This document shows, piece after piece, positions 1-5,274 of a DNA stretch of 5,807 bases. The notes under the pieces were generated by a model. It did no database searches. It was not told where the DNA came from and worked only from the letters and a program-made list of their open reading frames with translations. Position 1 is the stretch's first letter. Each line of letters starts with the position of its first letter. The stretch is from Pseudomonadota bacterium. GTDB taxonomy: Bacteria; Pseudomonadota; Alphaproteobacteria; Sphingomonadales; Sphingomonadaceae. The translations under genes and the position numbers were made by a program. The stretch spans positions 1-5,807 of the forward strand of contig JAEZCS010000220.1 of the NCBI GenBank assembly GCA_023433445.1, read 5' to 3'.

Positions 1-1666
1 AGCCCTGCACGGTGACCGTGACGACCATCTCCTCGCGCTCGATCAGGTCTTCGTCCTCGATGCCGTCGGCGGCCGCAGTGATTTCCGAGATGCGCGGCGT
101 GGCGAAGTCGCGTTCGATCGCCTCGAATTCCTCACGCATCACGGCGTAGAGCTTCTGGCGATTGCCCAGAATCTCAAGATATTCGGCGATGGCGGCGGCC
201 AGTTCGGCCAGCTCCTTGCCGATCTCATCCCGTCCAAGGGCGGTCAGGCGGTGGAGGCGCAGATCCAAGATGGCGCGGACCTGAACGTCGGACAACCGAT
301 AGGTGTCACCGGTCGCCTCGGTCTCGATCGCCTCGACGAGGCGGAGATAGGGCGCGATTTCAGCGACAGGCCATTCGCGGGCAAGCAGCGTTTCGCGGGC
401 CTCGGCAGGGCTGGCCGAACCACGGATGGTGCGCACGACTTCGTCGAGATTGGTGACTGCAATGACCAGACCCAGCAAGATATGCGGCCGGTCGCGGGCC
501 TTGTTGAGCTCGTATTTCGTGCGGCGGGTAATGACCTCTTCACGAAACTTGACGAAGGCTTCGATGATGTCGCGGACGTTGAGAAGCTCAGGGCGACCGC
601 CGCGGATGGCGAGCATGTTCGCGGGAAAGCTCGACTGGGCGGGGGTGTTGCGCCACAGCTGGTTCAGCACGACCTCCGGCGTCGCATCGCGCTTCAGGTC
701 CATGACGATGCGAACACCCTCGCGGTTCGATTCATCACGAATGTCGCTGATGCCCTCGATCCGCTTGTCCTTGGCGGCTTCGGCAATCTTTTCGACAAGG
801 CCGTTCTTGCCGACCTGATAGGGGATGGCGGTAAGCACGATGGAGCGACGGTCGCCGCGCCCTTCCTCGATCACATGGCGCGAGCGCATCATGATGGATC
901 CGCGCCCGGTGTGATAGGCGCTGCGGGCGCCGGATTGGCCAAGGATCAGCGGCGCTGTGGGGAAATCCGGACCAGGAACGATTTGAATAATGTCGTCCAC
1001 GCTGATCGCCGGATTGTCGATATAGGCAAGACAAGCCCGGATGACTTCGCCCAGATTATGGGGCGGAATATTGGTCGCCATGCCAACCGCGATGCCGCCC
1101 GAGCCGTTGACCAGCAGGTTGGGAAAACGCGCCGGCAGAACCTGCGGTTCGCTTTCGGAAGCGTCATAGTTGGGCTGGAAATCAACGGTGTCCTTGTCGA
1201 GATCCTCCAGCAGGGCGTTGGTGACTTTGGCCAGGCGCGCTTCGGTATAGCGCATGGCCGCTGGCGGATCAGGGTCCATCGAACCGAAGTTCCCCTGACC
1301 ATCAATCAAAGGCACCCGCATCGCCCAATCCTGGGTCATGCGCGCCAAGGCGTCGTAGATCGGGCTGTCGCCGTGGGGGTGATATTTACCGATCACGTCA
1401 CCGACGATGCGGGCCGACTTGCGATAGGGCTTGTTATAGGTAAAGCCCGATTCATGGGCCGAGAAGAGGATGCGGCGGTGCACCGGCTTCAACCCGTCGC
1501 GCACGTCCGGCAAGGCTCGGGCGACGATGACCGACATGGCATAGTCGAGATAGCTGGCCTTCATCTCCTCCACGATGGAGATGGGGCTGATGTCCGAAGG
1601 GTCGGCGAGGGCAGTCTCGTCGGTCAATGCGATTCTCTTTTTGGATGGAACTGTTTCGTTGCTCAT
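1..1666 (-). CDS. gyrA: DNA gyrase subunit A, N-terminal 555 residues (3' end outside window)
   Basis: This is the breakage-reunion subunit of DNA gyrase, the cytoplasmic type IIA topoisomerase that introduces negative supercoils as an A2B2 complex with GyrB. The translation opens MSNETVPSKKRIAL and reaches the family's N-terminal block SYLDYAMSVIVARALPDVRD at residues 38-57. The quinolone-resistance region HPHGDSPIYDALARM covers residues 96-110. The catalytic tyrosine is Tyr140 in AMRYTEAR (codon at 1247-1249), next to Arg139. The C-gate helix ILDLRLHRLT lies near residues 465-475, and the fragment ends in VVVTVTVQG, just entering the C-terminal DNA-wrapping domain; the GyrA box is not reached. 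Full-length GyrA is about 850-950 residues. The ATG at 1664-1666 lacks a clear Shine-Dalgarno. It is kept because the short extension before the conserved block is normal in alphaproteobacteria and no better start is seen. Pro102 sits at the E. coli Ala84 position. GyrA rather than ParC is favoured by the GNFGSMDPDPPAAMRY segment. Confidence 0.97.
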   Translation of the reverse strand, partial: MSNETVPSKKRIALTDETALADPSDISPISIVEEMKASYLDYAMSVIVARALPDVRDGLKPVHRRILFSAHESGFTYNKPYRKSARIVGDVIGKYHPHGDSPIYDALARMTQDWAMRVPLIDGQGNFGSMDPDPPAAMRYTEARLAKVTNALLEDLDKDTVDFQPNYDASESEPQVLPARFPNLLVNGSGGIAVGMATNIPPHNLGEVIRACLAYIDNPAISVDDIIQIVPGPDFPTAPLILGQSGARSAYHTGRGSIMMRSRHVIEEGRGDRRSIVLTAIPYQVGKNGLVEKIAEAAKDKRIEGISDIRDESNREGVRIVMDLKRDATPEVVLNQLWRNTPAQSSFPANMLAIRGGRPELLNVRDIIEAFVKFREEVITRRTKYELNKARDRPHILLGLVIAVTNLDEVVRTIRGSASPAEARETLLAREWPVAEIAPYLRLVEAIETEATGDTYRLSDVQVRAILDLRLHRLTALGRDEIGKELAELAAAIAEYLEILGNRQKLYAVMREEFEAIERDFATPRISEITAAADGIEDEDLIEREEMVVTVTVQG

Positions 1667-1742
1667 GCACTAGCGGAGCGAAACAAATCTGTCACCCCTC
1701 GCGCGCACGCGCGCTCGCGTCAGATCAAGCTGCAAGAAAGGG

Positions 1743-1771
1743 CTGACAGGCGGAAAACAGCTGCATATACG
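1743..1771 (+). promoter_or_regulatory. Putative sigma-70 promoter of the first TPR gene
   Basis: CTGACA at 1743-1748 (5 of 6 to TTGACA) is followed after 17 bases by TATACG at 1766-1771 (4 of 6 to TATAAT). It points at the TPR gene and would give a leader of roughly 80 bases. This is consensus matching by eye only. I found no equally good promoter for gyrA on the opposite strand of the same region. Confidence 0.45.
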
Positions 1772-1784
1772 ATGTTCAAACATC
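1771..1784. repeat. Perfect inverted repeat, operator-like
   Basis: GATGTT-CA-AACATC is a perfect 6-2-6 dyad. It begins at the last base of the proposed -10 element and spans the expected transcription start of the rightward gene, which is a classic position for a repressor site. It also lies upstream of gyrA on the other strand. It matches no operator I can name with confidence, so the regulator is unknown. A chance dyad remains possible. Confidence 0.35.
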
Positions 1785-1822
1785 ATTCACGCGCCGCCCC
1801 CTAAACGGCGCTTAATCAAAGG

Positions 1823-1842
1823 GCGCCTTTCCCCCAAGGCGC
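1823..1842 (+). promoter_or_regulatory. Leader hairpin just upstream of the ribosome binding site
   Basis: GCGCCTT (1823-1829) pairs perfectly with AAGGCGC (1836-1842) across a six-base loop, ending three bases before the Shine-Dalgarno of the first TPR gene. No T-run follows, so it is not a terminator in this direction. The upstream AAAGG (1818-1822) could instead pair with CCTTT (1826-1830), so two mutually exclusive small hairpins are possible. A role in mRNA stability or translation is inference. Confidence 0.35.
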
Positions 1843-1845
1843 ACA

Positions 1846-1851
1846 GAGGAG
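1846..1851 (+). promoter_or_regulatory. Ribosome binding site that selects the ATG at 1861
   Basis: GAGGAG ends nine bases before the ATG at 1861 but only three before the in-frame ATG at 1855. The usual 5-9 base spacing favours 1861, and that start also gives the more typical signal-peptide beginning MRFVSP. Confidence 0.6.
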
Positions 1852-1860
1852 AAGATGATC

Positions 1861-3135
1861 ATGCGTTTTGTATCCCCCGTGGCGCTCGCGCTGGCCCTTG
1901 CGCTGACCGGAGGCGCTATTTCCGCGCCTGCGATGGCGGCCAAGAAAGAAGACAAGAAGGGCAGCGCGCCCAAGCTCAATGTGTCGCCCGACGTGATCAA
2001 GGCGCTTCAGGTCGCACAGGAAGCGGCAAACAAGAACGACTTCGCCGCTGCCAAGGCAGCGCTGGCGGACGCGGACAGCAAGGCCAAGTCGAACGACGAC
2101 AAATATCAGATCGGCGCCGTCAAGCTGAACGCATCGATCTCGGCCAAGGACAGCGCGATGCAGGGAGAAGCGCTGACGCAAATGCTTGAAAGCGGACTGA
2201 CGCCGCCGGAACAGGCGGGTCAGTTCAACGCGGTCGCAGCCGACCAGGCCATGCAGGCGAAAAACTATGATCTGGCGATCCAGCGCGCACAGGCCGCTGC
2301 GCAGCTGAACTATAAGCCCGAGGCGGTCAACGCGACGTTGGCGCAGGCCTATTTCGGTAAGGCGGGCACCGCCAACGCCACTGCTGAACCCGCACGTGGC
2401 CTCAATCAAAAGGGCCTCGCCGCCCTGAAGGCGGCCGCCGACGCCACGAAGGCCGCCGGTGGCCAGGTTCCGGCCCAGTGGTACCAGATCGGTGTCAGCC
2501 GCGCGGCGGCTTCGCGCCTGCCTGAGGTGACCGAGTGGGCGACCTGGGCGTATGAGGCGGCTCCCAACGGAGAAAATCTCCGCACGCTCGTTCGCCTGTT
2601 CCAGCAGTCGAACCCGAACATCACCAACCGCGAGAATCTGGACGTTCTGCGCCTGATGGCGGCATCGGGCGGCCTGGTGGTGGCCGGGGATTTCCTTGAA
2701 TATGGGGAAATGGCGTCCAAGACGGGTATCTATGGCGAGGTAAAAACTGCGATCGACCAAGGCCGCGCCAAGGGCGTGCTGACGGGCTCTTCGGGCGCTG
2801 AACTCTATCAGACCGCGACGCCGAAGATCGCTGGCGACAAGGCGTCGCTTGGTTCGGCAGAGGCTGACGCTCGCAAGGCGGCCAACGGCAAGATCGCAGC
2901 GGCGACAGCTGACGCCTATCTTGGCTATGGCGACTATGCCAAGGCGGCCGCCATGTTCGAGCTTGCCAAGCAGAAGGGCGGGGTCGATGCGGACGAGGTG
3001 AATACGCGTCTTGGCATTGCCAAGGCTCTGGGCGGGGACGTTGCGTCGGCAAAGACGGCGTTCCAATCGGTCCAGGCGGGCACCCGCAAGAAGATCGCCG
3101 ACCTTTGGCTCAGCTATCTCGCGACCAAGGCATAA
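1861..3135 (+). CDS. Exported TPR-like repeat protein (first of a tandem pair)
   Basis: I do not recognise a named gene; this is a 424-residue exported protein with TPR-like helical repeats. The N-terminus MRFVSPVALALALALTGG is a signal peptide, with likely cleavage after Ala26 (APAMA before AKK). The mature chain is rich in Ala and Lys and has no cysteine that I can see. The clearest repeat is ADAYLGYGDYAKAAAMFELA at about 350-369, followed by a second helix pair GGVDADEVNTRLGIAKALGG at 373-392. Weaker units lie near 44-75 and 120-166. PAQWYQIG around Trp207 and LDVLRLMAASGG near 260-271 recur in the next gene, so the two are paralogues. The in-frame ATG at 1855 would add two residues. An intrinsic terminator follows directly, so the gene may be its own unit. 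A periplasmic scaffold or partner-binding role is inference from the fold; no catalytic motif is visible. Confidence 0.85.
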   Translation: MRFVSPVALALALALTGGAISAPAMAAKKEDKKGSAPKLNVSPDVIKALQVAQEAANKNDFAAAKAALADADSKAKSNDDKYQIGAVKLNASISAKDSAMQGEALTQMLESGLTPPEQAGQFNAVAADQAMQAKNYDLAIQRAQAAAQLNYKPEAVNATLAQAYFGKAGTANATAEPARGLNQKGLAALKAAADATKAAGGQVPAQWYQIGVSRAAASRLPEVTEWATWAYEAAPNGENLRTLVRLFQQSNPNITNRENLDVLRLMAASGGLVVAGDFLEYGEMASKTGIYGEVKTAIDQGRAKGVLTGSSGAELYQTATPKIAGDKASLGSAEADARKAANGKIAAATADAYLGYGDYAKAAAMFELAKQKGGVDADEVNTRLGIAKALGGDVASAKTAFQSVQAGTRKKIADLWLSYLATKA

Positions 3136-3145
3136 GCAGAAGGAG

Positions 3146-3177
3146 GGTGCGTCGCTTATTTGAGCGGCGCACCTTTT
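3146..3177 (+). terminator. Intrinsic terminator after the first TPR gene
   Basis: An 11-pair stem joins GGTGCGTCGCT (3146-3156) to AGCGGCGCACC (3163-3173), with one T-G wobble and a six-base loop TATTTG, and is followed by TTTT at 3174-3177. It starts ten bases after the stop codon. It separates the two TPR genes transcriptionally, at least in part. Confidence 0.85.
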
Positions 3178-3226
3178 CATATCGACATGACAGGGACCGG
3201 CGCCTTACCTGGGCGTCTGACATAAA

Positions 3227-3232
3227 AGGGGA
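3227..3232 (+). promoter_or_regulatory. Ribosome binding site of the second TPR gene
   Basis: AGGGGA lies eight bases before the ATG at 3241. The alternative in-frame ATG at 3262 has no Shine-Dalgarno-like sequence in front of it, so 3241 is preferred. Confidence 0.6.
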
Positions 3233-3240
3233 CGGCCGAC

Positions 3241-4515
3241 ATGATCGGGCTGCGAAAATCCATGCTGAAATCAGGGCTTCTTGCGATCACGGCTCTTGCA
3301 GCCATATCCGCGCCAGCGGCGGCGAAAAAGGCGTCAACCGCCGGGCCGGTTATCACCATGTCCGAAGGGTTCCGGGCAGCTGCGCAGGCGGCGGATAATG
3401 CGATCAAGGCTGGAGACGCGAACACGGCGCAGGCGCAGATTAGCGGGCTGATGCCGGTCAGCGATTATGAATCCTATGTCGCGGCCGCTTTGCGGTTCGA
3501 GCTGGCGGTCCTCAAGCGTAATTTCCAGGGCCAGCGCGTGGCGTTGACCGACATGTTCAAAACCAATTCCGTGCCCAAGAAGGATGCACCTCGCCTGCGC
3601 TACACCGCCGGCTACCTGTCCTATGTCGTGGGCAATTATGACGACGCCCTGGCGCAGCTCGATTACGCCAAGACGCTGGGTTATGAAGGCATCGACGCAA
3701 CGACGCTGCGTGCGGACATCTACCTGCGCAAGAACAAGGCCAAGGACGCGCGTCCCTTTGTCCAGGACGCGCTGGCCCGGCAGCGGGCGTCAGGTCAGGC
3801 TATCCCGGCTGCCTGGTATGATCGCGCAATCTCCATGGCTTATGCGGCCGGAGACTGGGCCGAGGTTGGGTCGCTGTATCGCGAACGCCTGACCCAATAT
3901 GGATCAGCAGGAGAGTGGCGGTCTGCACTTTCCAACTATATGACGGCGCCGGGAACCGACGCACAGCCGCAGCTTGACCTCTATCGCCTGCAGGCGGCCA
4001 ATGGAGCGATGGCGAGCGAGCGTGATTATCAAGCCTACGCCCAGCTCGCTGAAAAAGCGGGCAACTATGCTGAGGCCAAGGCTATTATCGAGGCCGGGCG
4101 TTCTGCGGGCAAGATGACGCCGACACAGGCGGTGACAGCGAACCTCATGAAGAGCGTGACCCCCAAGGCGGTGAAGGAAATCGCTGCCCTGCCAGCGGCC
4201 GCGAAGAAAGCTGAAGGCGCGAAGGATGGGTCGGCAGCGATGGCGGTGGCGGACAGCTATTTCTCGCTCAGCCAGTTTCCTCAGGCGGTCGAAATGTACC
4301 GGCTTGCCCTGTCGAAGGGTGGGGTCGACCAAGGGAAGGCCAATGCGCGCCTTGGCATAGCGCTGGCGCGATCGGGTGATCTGGCTTCGGCGAAGGCGGC
4401 GCTTGGTCAGGTGACAGGCAATTGGGCCAATGTCGCTGGCTTCTGGAGCGTGTGGGTGGAGCAGCAGAGCCGCAAGACGGCGTTCCAGCCGGTAGCTGTC
4501 TCGCCCGCCAGCTAA
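3241..4515 (+). CDS. Exported TPR-like repeat protein (second of a tandem pair)
   Basis: This is a 424-residue paralogue of the preceding gene, of unknown specific function. MIGLRKSMLKSGLLAITALA is the basic and hydrophobic part of a signal peptide, with likely cleavage near SAPAAA before KKAST. TPR-like units include YTAGYLSYVVGNYDDALAQL at 121-140 and ADSYFSLSQFPQAVEMYRLA at 337-356, the latter leading into GGVDQGKANARLGIALARSG at 360-379. The last two align with residues 350-392 of the upstream protein without gaps. IPAAWYDRAI (Trp192) and LDLYRLQAANG near 245-255 match PAQWYQIG (Trp207) and LDVLRLMAASG there, both at an offset of 15 residues. Similarity is clear but diverged over the full length, so the duplication is old. 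The gene starts 63 bases after the upstream terminator with no convincing promoter between them; read-through or a weak promoter are both possible. Acting in the periplasm or at the envelope is inferred from the signal peptide. Confidence 0.85.
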   Translation: MIGLRKSMLKSGLLAITALAAISAPAAAKKASTAGPVITMSEGFRAAAQAADNAIKAGDANTAQAQISGLMPVSDYESYVAAALRFELAVLKRNFQGQRVALTDMFKTNSVPKKDAPRLRYTAGYLSYVVGNYDDALAQLDYAKTLGYEGIDATTLRADIYLRKNKAKDARPFVQDALARQRASGQAIPAAWYDRAISMAYAAGDWAEVGSLYRERLTQYGSAGEWRSALSNYMTAPGTDAQPQLDLYRLQAANGAMASERDYQAYAQLAEKAGNYAEAKAIIEAGRSAGKMTPTQAVTANLMKSVTPKAVKEIAALPAAAKKAEGAKDGSAAMAVADSYFSLSQFPQAVEMYRLALSKGGVDQGKANARLGIALARSGDLASAKAALGQVTGNWANVAGFWSVWVEQQSRKTAFQPVAVSPAS

Positions 4516-4529
4516 GAGGATAGAAGAGT

Positions 4530-4570
4530 AAAGGGCCAGCGCGCGCTATCGGTCGCGTGTTGGCCCTTTT
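4530..4570. terminator. Intrinsic terminator between convergent genes, possibly bidirectional
   Basis: AAAGGGCCAGCGCGCG (4530-4545) pairs with CGCGTGTTGGCCCTTT (4554-4569), a 16-pair stem with two G-T wobbles and an eight-base loop, ending in TTTT on the plus strand. It begins 15 bases after the stop of the second TPR gene. The opposing Lrp-family gene ends 30 bases further right. On the minus strand the tail is only TTT, so termination there is likely weaker. Confidence 0.85.
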
Positions 4571-4599
4571 GCTAAGGCCCGCTTCCCGCTACTTGCCCA

Positions 4600-5073
4600 T
4601 CAAAGCGGTAAGGGCACGCCTGGCAGATTTTTCGACATCCGTATGGTCAGGGACGTCTTCACGCTCACCACATTGGGGGCAGGCGTCAGCTTTGAAGTGA
4701 GGAACTGCTGGAAGCTCTGAAGATCCTTGGCCACGACCTTCAGGATGAAATCAATCTCTCCGTTCAGCATATAGCATTCGCGAACCTCCGGCAGGGTCGC
4801 GACATGATCCTCAAAAGCCTTGAGGTCCGCTTCTGCCTGGCTTTTCAGGCTGACCATCGCGAACACGGTGATGGTGTAGCCCAGCATGGCCGGGTTCACG
4901 ACAGCGTGATAGGAAGTGATCGCGCCGCTTTCTTCCAACGAGCGCACGCGGCGCAGGCAGGGAGGAGCGGTCAGCCCGACTTTCCTCGCAAGCTCCACAT
5001 TGGTCATTCGACCGTCCTGTTGCAACTCGCCCAGAATGTGGAGATCGATATCGTCAATAGCGGAACCAGCCAT
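4600..5073 (-). CDS. Lrp/AsnC-family transcriptional regulator
   Basis: A complete 157-residue DNA-binding regulator, close to the 150-165 residues usual for the family. Lrp-type proteins act in the cytoplasm as dimers or higher oligomers and respond to amino acids. The N-terminal winged helix-turn-helix spans about residues 6-60: DDIDLHILGELQQDGRMTNV, then ELARKVGLTAPPCLRRVRSL as the turn and recognition helix, resembling GLSPTPCLERVRRLE of E. coli Lrp. The RAM/AsnC effector domain runs from about 67 to 142 and includes ECYMLNGEIDFILKV (99-113), the counterpart of the effector-pocket segment ECHLVSGDFDYLLK. No truncation is seen. The ATG at 5073 is abutted by AGAAGG; the better purine run AAAGGA lies 13 bases upstream, so initiation may be modest. 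A divergent gene starts 201 bases away and could be a target along with the gene itself. Which amino acid it senses cannot be read here. Confidence 0.95.
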   Translation of the reverse strand: MAGSAIDDIDLHILGELQQDGRMTNVELARKVGLTAPPCLRRVRSLEESGAITSYHAVVNPAMLGYTITVFAMVSLKSQAEADLKAFEDHVATLPEVRECYMLNGEIDFILKVVAKDLQSFQQFLTSKLTPAPNVVSVKTSLTIRMSKNLPGVPLPL

Positions 5074-5108
5074 CCTTCTGCTTATTTCCTTTCTGATCGT
5101 TACCTCGC

Positions 5109-5136
5109 ATCATAATAATATTTCAGGGCATTGCAA
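5109..5136 (-). promoter_or_regulatory. Putative sigma-70 promoter of the Lrp-family gene
   Basis: On the minus strand TTGCAA (5131-5136; 4 of 6 to TTGACA) is followed after 16 bases by TATGAT (5109-5114; 5 of 6 to TATAAT). This predicts transcription from about 5102 and a leader near 29 bases. The spacer holds the AT-rich run AAATATTATTAT, the kind of sequence Lrp proteins bend and bind, so autoregulation is plausible but inferred. Confidence 0.55.
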
Positions 5137-5180
5137 TTGTCCCACTATGCGACGTTCCGGGAATTGCCCGCAACTGCCCC
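5135..5180 (+). repeat. Three short direct repeats AAYTGYCC in the divergent region
   Basis: AATTGTCCC (5135-5143), AATTGCCCG (5162-5170) and AACTGCCCC (5172-5180) share AAYTGYCC. Start-to-start spacings are 27 and 10 bases. The first overlaps the -35 element of the Lrp-family promoter. Such clustering can mark a regulator binding region, but the unit is short and chance is not excluded. Confidence 0.3.
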
Positions 5181-5263
5181 TTTTCCTGAGCAGCCGGAAG
5201 GCCTATTCCCTTTGTCATGATTTCCTTTCGCGACGAAGTTCTGCACGTCGGCGAAAGTCCTCA

Positions 5264-5269
5264 AGGGGA
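5264..5269 (+). promoter_or_regulatory. Ribosome binding site supporting a GTG start at 5275
   Basis: AGGGGA ends five bases before GTG at 5275. The frame is closed upstream by TGA at 5218-5220 and holds no ATG between that stop and 5275. The next ATG (5293, codon 7) has no comparable site, so GTG is the chosen start. Confidence 0.6.
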
Positions 5270-5274
5270 ATAGG

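Noticed and set aside
251..1804. Long plus-strand open frame of 517 codons opposite gyrA
   Set aside because: It lies almost entirely antisense to a clearly conserved GyrA, and its composition (Arg-, Asp- and His-rich without domain logic) is typical of a shadow frame in high-G+C DNA.
1855..1860. ATG at 1855 as the start of the first TPR protein
   Set aside because: Only three bases separate it from GAGGAG; the ATG two codons later has normal spacing. The difference is two residues, so the alternative is not excluded.
1816..3180. Minus-strand open frame of 454 codons opposite the first TPR gene
   Set aside because: It mirrors a gene with a signal peptide, ribosome binding site and a paralogue; the antisense product is Arg- and Leu-rich with no recognisable fold, and it would run through the terminator stem.
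3904..4332. Minus-strand open frame opposite the second TPR gene
   Set aside because: A shadow of the real gene: Arg- and His-rich, no plausible domain, no independent ribosome binding site noticed.
5062..5157. GGAAC elements on either strand as parts of an EcfG-type general stress promoter
   Set aside because: Neither GGAAC occurrence has a CGTT-like element at the expected 16-17 base distance.
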